Source: CABRXV01 sp900754955
GTDB lineage: Bacteria; Actinomycetota; Coriobacteriia; Coriobacteriales; Eggerthellaceae
Assembly (NCBI GenBank): GCA_902475005.1
Contig: CABRXV010000010.1
Span: 1-40,648, forward strand
DNA length: 40,648 bases
Reading direction: 5' to 3'
A model generated the notes under the pieces. That model saw only the letters and a list, made by a program, of their open reading frames with translations. It was not told where the DNA came from and ran no database searches. The position numbers and the translations under genes are program-made. Positions 1 to 8,271 of the stretch are shown here, piece by piece (the first letter of the stretch is position 1; each line of letters opens with the position of its first letter).

Positions 1-173
1 CCGTCACCCGAACGGAGACGGCGCGTCGGCCGCCCCGAACCGTCGCCTGCAGGCTGGCCGGCAGCATGCCTGCCCGCATCGGCCGCACGCGGAACGGGAG
101 CGTGGCGATGCGCAGCCGCACGGCGACGTGCCGTTTCGTCATGCTCTGTGTTCGGCAGCTTCTCCTCAGCCAT
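1..173 (-). CDS. possible 5' end of a protein running off the left edge
   Basis: An open minus-strand frame begins with ATG at 173 and stays open to the window edge (57 codons). The visible N-terminus is hydrophilic, rich in Arg, Ala and Gly, and starts MAEEKLPNTEHDETARRR. It has no recognisable domain. An AAGGAG lies upstream but about 16 nt from the ATG, which is too far for a convincing ribosome binding site. Open frames of this length are common by chance in such GC-rich DNA. It could be the cytoplasmic tail of a larger membrane or envelope protein, or not a gene at all. Confidence 0.3.
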   Translation of the reverse strand, partial: MAEEKLPNTEHDETARRRAAAHRHAPVPRAADAGRHAAGQPAGDGSGRPTRRLRSGD

Positions 174-353
174 ATGACGGCGTCCCGCTCTCCTTGCGCG
201 CTTCTACAACGTAGGCAAAGTATAGTTGTCCCGCCGCCTCCCGCACCCAACCAACGTACATATCTCACAAAAGGAAACGAACGCCGCCGCAAGCGAGCGA
301 CGAGCCTCGCCGCACCCGCCAGCAGGACGCGGCGGACCTCCCTCGCCCAGCCG
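174..353. other. non-coding stretch left of the MFS gene
   Basis: About 180 bases with no supported gene. A TATACT hexamer on the minus strand (224-219) could be a -10 element for the leftward frame starting at 173, but no matching -35 lies at normal spacing. No terminator with a U-tract is visible after the MFS stop codon. Confidence 0.3.
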
Positions 354-1646
354 CTACTTTACGGGGCTCTTCGCAATCTCGGCGTACGCCTCTGATTTCA
401 CGTCGCGTTTGATGATGCGGAAGCACAGCAGCGCCGTCACGGGAATGGCGAGCGCGAGCACCGCGCAGAAATGGAAGCTCGGCAGCGTGCCGAAATGCTC
501 GATGATCGCCCCGCCCGCCGTGGGACCGAACGCCATGCCGCACGTGGCGCCGGCGTTGACCCACGTGATTGCCTCGGTGAGGCGATCGCCGGGAACCGCA
601 CGCTCGCAGGCGGCGTTGATCACGATGAGGAAAGGCGCGTAAGTGACCGCCGCAATGCTTTCCACGATGTACAGCGTCGGCACCGAGTTGATGAACGCCA
701 CGAGCCCGTATCCGCAGCCGATGAGCACCGCGCACACCATGAGCTGCTTGTACGGGGCGGCTCTCAGGTTGAGCATGCCGAACACGAAGCCCGTAATCAT
801 GGAGATGAACGACGCGATCATGAGGACGACGCTCGCCACGTTGGGATCGCCCACGTCCTCGGCGAACGACACGGTGGTCGTATCGTTCACGCCGAAGAAC
901 GCGCCCACGAGCAGCAGAAACACGAACAGCACGCGCACGACGGACGACGTGCGGATCACGCTCTTCGCCTTGCCGCCGGCGCCCTGCGCACCCGATGCCG
1001 CTCCACCGGCGTTCGATCCCCAGCCCAGCTCGGGCTCGGTCGAGCGCGCGAGCGTAAGAGCCACCGCGCCTATCGCGAACGCCACGCCGCCCGCCATCAT
1101 GCCCGCGATGGGCGTGACGGAGGAAGCCAGCGCAATGGAGATCGAGGGGCTGAACATGAACCCGATATCGTCGAGCACTCCCTCGTAGGAAAACATCGTA
1201 CGCAGCTCGGGCGCGCCATCGCCGAGCTTTCCCGTGCGAATGAGGTACGTCCAGCGGGCGCGGGCGAGCGCCTGGGGGCTCGGCACGCAGCCCATGAGCA
1301 CCGCTGCGATGAACAGCGCCCACTCGGGGCCGCGGAAGTTCACCAGAGCGAGCATGATCGCCAGACCCGCCAGCGTGACGACCGCCGCAAACGGCACCAC
1401 CTTCGACTGTCCGCGCTCGTCGATGAGCTTCGAGATGCGCGGCGAGATGAGAAACATCGCAAGCGCCACCGTCGATGACACCAGACCCGCCAAAAGGAAC
1501 GAATACCCCTCGAGCGTGAGCATCGTGATGATGCCGATGTTGGTCATGTACACGTAGAAGCGCATGAGGAAGGCGCCGATGTCGAAGGGGTACGCCGCCC
1601 GCACGCGCAGAATCGATCGGTACACCCCCAGATTGACCGCCGACAC
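354..1646 (-). CDS. MFS transporter, probable exporter
   Basis: Polytopic inner-membrane protein of 430 aa with about 12 hydrophobic segments in two halves, the usual major facilitator layout. The segments are separated by a hydrophilic Gly/Ala-rich central loop (around codon 220 of the chosen frame). The frame stays open to an ATG at 1733, but I choose the GTG at 1646 because AAGGAGG sits 7 nt upstream. The upstream extension is low complexity and reads through hairpin sequence. The substrate is unknown; the family includes drug and metabolite exporters. It lies downstream of the trigger-factor-like gene on the same strand but is separated from it by strong inverted repeats, so it is probably an independent unit. 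Confidence 0.85.
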   Translation of the reverse strand: MSAVNLGVYRSILRVRAAYPFDIGAFLMRFYVYMTNIGIITMLTLEGYSFLLAGLVSSTVALAMFLISPRISKLIDERGQSKVVPFAAVVTLAGLAIMLALVNFRGPEWALFIAAVLMGCVPSPQALARARWTYLIRTGKLGDGAPELRTMFSYEGVLDDIGFMFSPSISIALASSVTPIAGMMAGGVAFAIGAVALTLARSTEPELGWGSNAGGAASGAQGAGGKAKSVIRTSSVVRVLFVFLLLVGAFFGVNDTTTVSFAEDVGDPNVASVVLMIASFISMITGFVFGMLNLRAAPYKQLMVCAVLIGCGYGLVAFINSVPTLYIVESIAAVTYAPFLIVINAACERAVPGDRLTEAITWVNAGATCGMAFGPTAGGAIIEHFGTLPSFHFCAVLALAIPVTALLCFRIIKRDVKSEAYAEIAKSPVK

Positions 1647-1666
1647 CGAATTACCTCCTTGCGCTC

Positions 1667-1706
1667 CCCCTTCTGGGCCGATTGACAGCCCAGAAGGGGA
1701 TTTTTT
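1667..1706 (+). terminator. 12-bp hairpin followed by T6 in the leader of the MFS gene
   Basis: CCCCTTCTGGGC (1667-1678) and its exact complement (1688-1699) enclose a 9-nt loop, and the plus strand continues ATTTTTT. This is a textbook intrinsic terminator on the plus strand, antisense to the neighbouring genes. On the minus strand the same hairpin lies just before the AAGGAGG of the MFS gene, where it could affect translation instead. Confidence 0.6.
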
Positions 1707-1724
1707 CTCTACCTGCTTCTGATA

Positions 1725-1834
1725 ATCGTGCATTTCTCGATTTTTCTGCCAGGTAAAAACAAGGGCTCTGATCTGGGAAAACTTAACGTTTTACCAGGTC
1801 AGAGCGTTGGCACAAAAATCGAGAAATGCACGAT
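1725..1834. repeat. 110-nt nested inverted repeat
   Basis: Perfect 21-bp arms at 1725-1745 and 1814-1834 enclose a second, imperfect inverted repeat (CTCTGATCTGGGAAAAC against GTTTTACCAGGTCAGAG, 15 of 17 pairing). Each outer arm also contains its own AAAATCG/CGATTTT pairing. The element lies between the trigger-factor-like gene and the MFS gene. It is A/T-rich against a GC-rich background. It may be a terminator, a small non-autonomous element or a dispersed intergenic repeat. Confidence 0.75.
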
Positions 1835-1846
1835 TTTTGCTCGGGA

Positions 1847-1876
1847 CCTGTGGGCGGGCGACCGCCCGCCCACAGG
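1847..1876. terminator. 14-bp GC hairpin after the trigger-factor-like gene
   Basis: CCTGTGGGCGGGCG and its complement are separated by only 2 nt, ten bases beyond the stop codon of the gene ending at 1887. The first downstream T-run on the minus strand belongs to the adjoining repeat, so this is terminator-like rather than a canonical intrinsic terminator. Confidence 0.5.
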
Positions 1877-1886
1877 AACGCGTCGC

Positions 1887-2726
1887 CTACTTGAACGACA
1901 CGCGCGAATTGTTCACGAGCCAGCCGAGCGCCGCCTCGCGCAGGGCGAACTTGCGCCCCTCAGCCTCGAGACCCTGGTCCTTCAGCTGCTTGAAGATCTT
2001 CTCGCGCTGCTCGGCGTCGTCGCCCGGCATCTGGGCGATCACCTGCTCGTCGGTGAGGTCGAGGTCGAGGTGGGCCGCCAGCGCGTCGATGGCGCACATG
2101 ATGCGCAGCGCGTCGTCGGGCATGCCGTCCATGCGGTCGGCCGGATCAGGATCCTCCACGAGGCGCTTCGCCAGCTCGCCGAGCACGAGATCGGGGAACT
2201 GCGGATCCTCCTTGGCCATGTCAGGCAGACCGAACTGCTTCGCCACGCCCTCACGGAACTCCTCCACCGTAGTCGCCGGCGCAAAGTGCTCGCGCACGAG
2301 CTCGTCGGTGAGCTCGGGAGTCTTGCAGTAGAGGATCTTCTCCACCATCACCTTCATGGTGAGCGACGCGAACTCGCCCTCCTTCGCGAGCGGCATCTTG
2401 ATCTTGGCGTCGACGTCCTTCGAGTCGCCCGCGCGCACGCCGATGAGCTCGTCGTCGAAGGTCTTGGGCATCTCGCCTGCACCCACGTGGTAGATCGAGT
2501 GCTGCAGCAGGAAGTTGGTGGCGGGGTTGCCGTCGAGCGCGGGGTCGAACGTGGAGACCACGAGGTAGTCACCCGGCAGCACGCCGCGGTCGTCCGCGAT
2601 CTCATGGTACTCGGCCATCGGCTCCATGAGCTTCTCGATCTGCTGGTCCACGAGCGCCGGAGGAACCTGCGGTTTCGGCATCTCCATCGTGACCGGCTCG
2701 TAGGAGGTGAGCGTGTACTTTGCCAT
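1887..2726 (-). CDS. trigger-factor-like chaperone lacking the ribosome-binding domain
   Basis: A 279-aa protein resembling the FKBP-type peptidyl-prolyl isomerase and C-terminal helical chaperone regions of trigger factor. The acidic first 100 residues, including GVLPGDYLVVSTFDP and an MPKTFDDELIG segment, fit the PPIase part. Residues from about 135 on (TPELTDELVREHF, then TVEEFREGVAKQ) are typical of the trigger-factor C-terminal arms. Bacterial trigger factor is usually about 430-450 aa and starts with a ribosome-docking domain carrying a GFRxGxxP-type loop; that domain is absent here. The start is ATG with AAAGGA 8 nt upstream. It is the last gene of a minus-strand cassette with MoxR, VWA and LRR proteins, suggesting a dedicated chaperone role away from the ribosome. 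Confidence 0.75.
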   Translation of the reverse strand: MAKYTLTSYEPVTMEMPKPQVPPALVDQQIEKLMEPMAEYHEIADDRGVLPGDYLVVSTFDPALDGNPATNFLLQHSIYHVGAGEMPKTFDDELIGVRAGDSKDVDAKIKMPLAKEGEFASLTMKVMVEKILYCKTPELTDELVREHFAPATTVEEFREGVAKQFGLPDMAKEDPQFPDLVLGELAKRLVEDPDPADRMDGMPDDALRIMCAIDALAAHLDLDLTDEQVIAQMPGDDAEQREKIFKQLKDQGLEAEGRKFALREAALGWLVNNSRVSFK

Positions 2727-2882
2727 TGCGATTTCCTTTCTATTGCTTCGCGTTGCGTTATCGCTTACATCGGTCGACGCGCGCTCGCATGAATGTCAGT
2801 TGCGCAGCGACGCATAACGTTATCAGAAATGCGGCGGCGCAGGTCGCTCAAATCGCCTTGCCCTGCACCGCCCACCTGCTTG

Positions 2883-4412
2883 CTAAATCGTCTCCAGGTC
2901 CTTGATGCGGCGGCGCAGGTCGCGCTGACGCGTCGAGAGGATCATCTTCTCGTTGTGCCCGTAGTACGAGGGGCTGCCGTACTGGGCCACGTAGCGCGCC
3001 GACGCCGTGCGCTGCGTGAGCTCGGTGACGAACACGAGCGCCTCCTGCGCATCGCCGAACGCCTCGTCGATGAAGGCGAACGCGTGCGCGAGGCGGCTCT
3101 CCTCGTTCGCCGTCTCGGCCGACAGGTCGGCATCGTGCGCGAAGCGCTCCTGCACCGCGGCGAACGCAGCATCGACGTCGCCCGCTGCCGGGGCGCCCGC
3201 ATCGGGCGCGGCCTCGGCTGCCGCACGGTACAGCATGAGCTGCGCGCGCTCGTGCTCGATCGCACGCCTGCGCTGGCGCGACGCGCCGCCCGACGCCACG
3301 AGCATCTCGATCCGCCCCTCCTTCGCTGCGATGAGCTCGTCGAGCAGCGCCACGGTGCGCGCGCCCTCTTCGGTCACGCGGCGCTTCACTTCGCGCAGAT
3401 CGTCGCGCAGCGCCACGAGCACGTCGGTCTTGTCCATGATGGCCGCCTGCTCCGACGTGAGCGCATCCACGAGGAGCCCTACGAGCGAAAGCCGCTCGTC
3501 GAACTCCGCCTCGCGGGCGCGCTCGAGCACCTCGGGCGATGCCTCTCCGCGCAGGATGTCCTCGATGCGGTAGTCGTCGCGGTACTTGTTGAACAGCTCG
3601 TAGTACGACGCGAACTCGCTCGCCGTGGCCTCGTGCTGCACGTAGTGCGCGATGAGGTCGCGGTCGACCGTCTTGCCCATCTTCTCGTAGATGCCGATGA
3701 TGTCGGACAGGTCGTCCCAGCCGCGCGCCGTGACGAACGCCTTGCCGTCGAGGGAGGACTCCATCACGTAGAAGCGGTTCTTCTTCACGTCGAGGAACGT
3801 GAGCACCGCTGGATGCACGCCCTTCTCGACCGCGTAGGCGCGCCAGGCGTCGTAGTCGGGCTCGACGGCGATCTTCTTCACGCGGTCGAGCGTCACCACG
3901 TCGAACTCGTGTACGCTGCGGTTGTACTCGGGCGGGTTGCCGGCCGTCACCACCACCCAGCCGTCGGGCACCTTGTGGCGACCGAACGTCTTGAACTGGA
4001 GAAATTGGAGCATCGAGGGATAGAGCGTCTCGGACACGCAGTTGATCTCGTCGAGGAACAGGATGCCGTGCTCGCGGCCGCTCTCGCGCATGCACTCGTA
4101 CACCGAGGCGATGATCTCGCTCATGGTGTACTCGGAGGCCTCGTACGCGTAGCCCCTGTACTCCCGCTCCACGATGAACGGCAGGCCGAGCGCGCTCTGA
4201 CGCGTGTGGTGCGTCATCGAGTACGACACGAGCCCGAGGTCGAGCTCGGCGGCGATCTGCGCCATGATGGCCGTCTTGCCCACGCCGGGCGCGCCCACGA
4301 GGAAGATGGGGCGCTGCCGCTCGATGGACAGCAGCGGCTCACCCGTCTCGTCGGTGGCCAGATACGCTTCGATTGTCTCCTTCACCTGCTGCTTCGCCTT
4401 CGCGATATCCAT
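2883..4412 (-). CDS. MoxR-family AAA+ ATPase
   Basis: A 509-aa cytoplasmic ATPase. Walker A is GAPGVGKT (residues 40-47) and Walker B is ILFLDEIN (Asp121, Glu122), followed by a sensor-1-like VVVTAGNPPEYN. The region after about residue 290 is helical and charged, with coiled-coil-like Glu/Arg/Ala-rich stretches, and is longer than in minimal MoxR proteins of about 320 aa. MoxR ATPases typically act with a VWA-domain partner to remodel or activate protein complexes, and such a partner is encoded immediately upstream (4537-6234). The ATG is preceded by GGGAAAGGGA. The protein client is unknown; a molybdoenzyme or other metalloprotein is a guess from nearby genes only. Confidence 0.9.
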   Translation of the reverse strand: MDIAKAKQQVKETIEAYLATDETGEPLLSIERQRPIFLVGAPGVGKTAIMAQIAAELDLGLVSYSMTHHTRQSALGLPFIVEREYRGYAYEASEYTMSEIIASVYECMRESGREHGILFLDEINCVSETLYPSMLQFLQFKTFGRHKVPDGWVVVTAGNPPEYNRSVHEFDVVTLDRVKKIAVEPDYDAWRAYAVEKGVHPAVLTFLDVKKNRFYVMESSLDGKAFVTARGWDDLSDIIGIYEKMGKTVDRDLIAHYVQHEATASEFASYYELFNKYRDDYRIEDILRGEASPEVLERAREAEFDERLSLVGLLVDALTSEQAAIMDKTDVLVALRDDLREVKRRVTEEGARTVALLDELIAAKEGRIEMLVASGGASRQRRRAIEHERAQLMLYRAAAEAAPDAGAPAAGDVDAAFAAVQERFAHDADLSAETANEESRLAHAFAFIDEAFGDAQEALVFVTELTQRTASARYVAQYGSPSYYGHNEKMILSTRQRDLRRRIKDLETI

Positions 4413-4536
4413 GATCGTCCCTTTCCCGAAAAGCCTGTCTCCCCGTACGGGCGGCGGCTCCTCCGCCGCGCCCGGTCATCGTCTCATCCCGGCGGCACAT
4501 GCGCCGTGCGTCCCCGTTCGCACCGCCTCATGCCAA

Positions 4537-6234
4537 TCACCGCTCCTCCAAATCGCGCTCGTCGAGAATCACCTTGAGCGCCCACGGCGGCACCAGCGGA
4601 TCCGAGTAGCCGTCGTCAAGGAACGCGAACACGGCGTCGTAGCGCGGCGCGCGGCGCGGGAAGGTGCCCTCGCCGTCGGTGAAGTACACGAGTCCGCGCA
4701 AGTCGGTGAACTCGCCTTTCTCGATGAGCAAATCGACGTAGTCGAACACCGGCCGAAAGTCGGTGCCGCCGAAGCCCTTGAGCTCGAAGTCCTCGAGGTA
4801 CAGCTCGAGCTGCTCGAGCGAGGTGATCTTCGTGTCCTCCTGCACCTGTGCGTCGCACTGGATGATGTGCACGTTCACGCGATTGTTGAAGCTCTCCTGC
4901 TGCTTCAAGATGTTGTACGTCTTGCGCATGAACGCCTGCACCACCGCGCCCGAGCACGACTCCGACGTGTCGATCGCGATCGCGAAATCGTGCACCTGGC
5001 GGTCTTCCTTGTACTCGAGCGGCTCGATGAGCGGCATGTTGCCGTAGCGTTTAAGCCCGTAGGTGTAGTAGATGTAGTCGAACTCGTCGTCGTTGACCTT
5101 CATGCGCTCGTGCAGCGTGGCGAAGCGGCGCAGGAACTCGCCGTAGTCGTGCTTCTCGCGGTTGAGCGCCGCCAGCCCCACGATAAGGTTGCCCGCGTCC
5201 TCGCCCTGACGCGCGAGGTGCGTCTCAAGCTCCACCTGCATGCGGCGGCTCACATCCTCCCATTCCCGCTGGGCGCGCTCGCGCTCCTCGGGGGTGAGAT
5301 CGGGCAGCGCATCGGGCTGCGACCCGCCCGCATCGCTCTCGGCGCCGTCGGCGGGGCTCTCGTTCTCGCCGGAGGAATCGCTCGGCGACGCCGCTTCCTC
5401 CTCCTCGGTTTCAGGGCGCGGCACGGCCACGGGCCCGTCGCTCACGGCGTCAAGCTGCTCGGTCTCGAGGCTCTGCTGCGCGGGAGCGCCCTCGGGCGGA
5501 GCGGCGTTCGCATCGCGAGACACCGTCGCCTCCATGTCGCCGCGGCCCTGCTCCTCTTCGGCGCCGTACCACAGGCCGTGCAGGTCGTGCCTGAACATCG
5601 GAGACAGCGACACGAGGTCGATGTGGCTTCCCTCGTTCGAGAAGAACCAGTAGAGCCGCTCGGCCGTCACGGGGCCATCGATCTGCGTGCGGATGAACTT
5701 CAGCGCCTCGCGCGCGCGACGGTCGAAGTTCGACGGGAACGCCTCGCCCACCAGATCGAGCAGCATCGCCTCGATGGCGATGTCGCACGACACGTCCCAC
5801 ACCTGACGCAGCACCGAGTACAGCATGAACGGATGGCGGAAGATGCAGTGGAACAGGCAATGCAGCACGTCGCGCACCACTTCGTTCGGCGAGATCTTGA
5901 AGCGATCGACAACGTACACGGGATCGTACACGAGCCGCACGCCGTCGCTCGCGATGCCGTACATGTCGAAGCTCGGCTCGAGCGGCATGCGCCACAGCGC
6001 TTGGTCGAGGAAGCGGAAGTGCACGGCGAGGGCGGAACGCGCCTCTTCAAGGATGTCATGCGCCACCGGCACGCTCGCCTCGTAGAGCGCGCGCTTGCGT
6101 GCCATGCGCTCCTCGGTCACGAGGTTCAGGCGCTCGGCACCCTGTTCTGCCTGCGGCGAGAACCCGAGGCGCTCCTTCTCCTTGAGGACGAAGTCGCCCT
6201 CGTACACCGGCGTGAGATCCTTCATAGCAGCCAT
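4537..6234 (-). CDS. VWA-domain protein with degenerate metallopeptidase-like region
   Basis: A 565-aa protein of the DUF2201-type VWA/putative metallopeptidase group that pairs with MoxR ATPases. The N-terminal half contains HCLFHCIFRH (residues 125-134) where active relatives have an HExxH-type motif; the catalytic Glu is replaced by Cys, so proteolysis is unlikely. Residues around 240-310 form a Ser/Glu/Pro-rich acidic linker. The C-terminal VWA domain has MIDAS-like elements DTSES (from Asp422), GGTD (Thr491) and FTDGEGT (Asp520), so metal-dependent ligand binding looks intact. The start ATG follows GAGGTGAG and lies 8 nt after the stop of the LRR gene, indicating co-transcription. The likely role is adaptor or substrate recruiter for the MoxR ATPase. 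Confidence 0.88.
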   Translation of the reverse strand: MAAMKDLTPVYEGDFVLKEKERLGFSPQAEQGAERLNLVTEERMARKRALYEASVPVAHDILEEARSALAVHFRFLDQALWRMPLEPSFDMYGIASDGVRLVYDPVYVVDRFKISPNEVVRDVLHCLFHCIFRHPFMLYSVLRQVWDVSCDIAIEAMLLDLVGEAFPSNFDRRAREALKFIRTQIDGPVTAERLYWFFSNEGSHIDLVSLSPMFRHDLHGLWYGAEEEQGRGDMEATVSRDANAAPPEGAPAQQSLETEQLDAVSDGPVAVPRPETEEEEAASPSDSSGENESPADGAESDAGGSQPDALPDLTPEERERAQREWEDVSRRMQVELETHLARQGEDAGNLIVGLAALNREKHDYGEFLRRFATLHERMKVNDDEFDYIYYTYGLKRYGNMPLIEPLEYKEDRQVHDFAIAIDTSESCSGAVVQAFMRKTYNILKQQESFNNRVNVHIIQCDAQVQEDTKITSLEQLELYLEDFELKGFGGTDFRPVFDYVDLLIEKGEFTDLRGLVYFTDGEGTFPRRAPRYDAVFAFLDDGYSDPLVPPWALKVILDERDLEER

Positions 6235-6242
6235 GGCTCACC

Positions 6243-8168
6243 TCACAAGCTAAAGTCGATGCCCGTGCCGCCCAGATGGCGCCGCTTCACTTCGAGCAGA
6301 CACGCCGTCGCCTGCGCCTGCCCCGCCGAAAACGCCCACTCCAGCTCGCCCTCGACACATTTCTCGTCGAGCACGCCGAGCCGCCACAGCGCCTCGAGCG
6401 CCTCAAGGTCGCCGTGTCGCGCGAAGTAGCGACACACCGCCGCGCTTCTGCGCTCGAAGATACCCAGGTAGATTTCGCGCATGTGGTCGTCCAGGCAGAT
6501 GGGGTCGGTCATGCGCGCCAGCGCGGCGGGCGCGAACCGCGCCACGTCGGTCGCATGCGACACCCACGAATCGTAGTAGTCGAAGTTGAACACCGTTCCG
6601 CGCGCATCGGTGTCGAACAGAAGCGACTGATGACGGTACCGCGCCGAAAGCTCGGGAACGGAGAGCACGCGCCACACGCGCTCGGACGAATCCCCCTCGC
6701 GCTCCACGTATCGCGTCACGTCGACCCTCACGCGCGTGATGGCGCGATCCACGTCGAACGCACCGCGGCAGATGCTGTGCATGTGCCCGTGCACCACAAG
6801 CTCGTCGACGTCGCGCACGGCGAAGAAGGCGAACGGCGCCACGCGATTCACCACATCGGGGATGCGCACCGTGTTCTCGGGGCCCACGTACATGAGGCAC
6901 ACGTCGCCGCCGTTCGCGCCGCCAGCGCGCTCGCACAGAAGGCCGCTCTCCACGTAGAACGTCTCGTTGCGCTCGTCGATCGAGAAGCGGGCGAGCGGAT
7001 GCGCGCCGTGCGCCTGCCCCTCGCCCTGCACGAGCAGCGCCGATGTGCCGATGTGTCGCACGCGCGGCCCGAGGCTGAGCTCTGCAAGGCTCGTGTCCAC
7101 GAAGGCGCGGTCACCGATGACCTCGAGCGACGCGGGAACCGTCGCCTGAACGAGCATGCTGCACCCGCGGAACGCCTCATCCCCGATCTCGACGAGCCCC
7201 TCGGGCAGCTCGATGCGCCTGATCGTCACGTTGCGGCGGCAAGCGCCCGCCGCCACGCGGCGCGTACCGGGGCGCACGCAATAGGCGGCGTTGCGGCTGA
7301 GCAGCTCGACGAACACGTCGTGCGCGTACAGACCGCCCTCGCCGTCGATATCGAGATAGACGCCCGCCTTCCCGCCGAACGAGATGCCCGCCGCTCCCTC
7401 GACCTTCTGCGCGGGCGTTCCGTAGAACGCGCGCTCGCCCATGCGCTCAAGCCCTGCAGGCAGCACCACCCGCGCGAGGCCGGATGACACAAACGCCTCC
7501 GCCTCGATCTCCACGAGCCCTTCGGGCAGATCGCACGCGGTCAGATCGCGGCAGAAGTAGAACGCCTTCTCGCCGATGCTGCGCAGCGACGCGGGCAGCT
7601 CGAGCGAGCGCAGCTTCGTCTTTGCGAAGGAAAGCCGCCCGATGCGCTCGAGCGTGGCGGGAAGCATCACATGCTCCAGATCGGCGAGCGAATCGAAGGC
7701 GTGGTCGCCGATCTCACGGCAGCCCTGCGGTACCTCGTACGTCGCGCCCGATACCACGAGCTGAACGAGCACCGCGCCGTCAGCCGTCAGCAGAGCGCGT
7801 CCGTCGGTCGAGAAGAAGGGCGCGCGCCCGCTGTCCGTCTCCTCAACGGCAACGTGCTCGATTTCATCGTGCTTCGCGAACAGATGCGGCTCGAGCTCGC
7901 AGACGGGATGCCCGTCGATCTCGGAGGGAATGCGCACCGTCGCCTCGTCGCCTGTGTACTGCACGAGCCGCACGACGTCGCCCGGGCGCATCACGTAGCA
8001 GAAGGGTCCGAACCACTGCTCGCGCGAGACGACCTCGCTCGCCCGCCGGCGCCGCTCTTCGACGGTCTCCGCGCTTTGCGCGCGCCCCGTCGCCTGGTAG
8101 TCCCCGAGCGCCGGATCGTTGATGATGTCGCGGTTCCGCATCTCCACCGGACTCAACCGCAAGCTCAT
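6243..8168 (-). CDS. BspA-type leucine-rich-repeat protein, cytoplasmic
   Basis: A 641-aa protein with repeated LRR_5/BspA-like units of the form I-G-x-x-A-F-x-x-C/S...L-x-x-V-x-L-P-x-x-L-x-x-I, for example IGEKAFYFCRDLTACDLPEG and IGDEAFRGCSMLVQATVPAS, between roughly residues 130 and 460. No signal peptide, sortase motif or membrane segment is visible, unlike most BspA-like surface proteins, so it is probably intracellular. The last 100 residues contain ankyrin-like helices (AVCRYFARHGDLEALEALWR). The start is supported by AAAGGAGGG about 7 nt upstream. It is the first gene of the LRR-VWA-MoxR-chaperone cassette and is divergent from the sigma-54 activator. I infer a scaffold or target-recognition role. 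Confidence 0.85.
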   Translation of the reverse strand: MSLRLSPVEMRNRDIINDPALGDYQATGRAQSAETVEERRRRASEVVSREQWFGPFCYVMRPGDVVRLVQYTGDEATVRIPSEIDGHPVCELEPHLFAKHDEIEHVAVEETDSGRAPFFSTDGRALLTADGAVLVQLVVSGATYEVPQGCREIGDHAFDSLADLEHVMLPATLERIGRLSFAKTKLRSLELPASLRSIGEKAFYFCRDLTACDLPEGLVEIEAEAFVSSGLARVVLPAGLERMGERAFYGTPAQKVEGAAGISFGGKAGVYLDIDGEGGLYAHDVFVELLSRNAAYCVRPGTRRVAAGACRRNVTIRRIELPEGLVEIGDEAFRGCSMLVQATVPASLEVIGDRAFVDTSLAELSLGPRVRHIGTSALLVQGEGQAHGAHPLARFSIDERNETFYVESGLLCERAGGANGGDVCLMYVGPENTVRIPDVVNRVAPFAFFAVRDVDELVVHGHMHSICRGAFDVDRAITRVRVDVTRYVEREGDSSERVWRVLSVPELSARYRHQSLLFDTDARGTVFNFDYYDSWVSHATDVARFAPAALARMTDPICLDDHMREIYLGIFERRSAAVCRYFARHGDLEALEALWRLGVLDEKCVEGELEWAFSAGQAQATACLLEVKRRHLGGTGIDFSL

Positions 8169-8228
8169 GGAGCACCCTCCTTTCTTCTCCTTTTATTCCT
8201 CTTTCGCTCACCCTTCCTTCTCCCGCGG

Positions 8229-8234
8229 GTACAA
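8229..8234 (+). promoter_or_regulatory. possible -10 of the sigma-54 activator gene
   Basis: TACAAT lies 38 nt before the ATG of the activator, in the 103-bp divergent gap. There is no good -35 at 17 nt (TCACCC), so this is only a candidate housekeeping promoter. Confidence 0.3.
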
Positions 8235-8271
8235 TGAGCTGTGCACTGCATCCGCCAGGGGGAGGGGGAGC

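Noticed and set aside
4204..6429. 741-codon open frame on the plus strand
   Set aside because: Antisense to the VWA gene; composition of a shadow frame.
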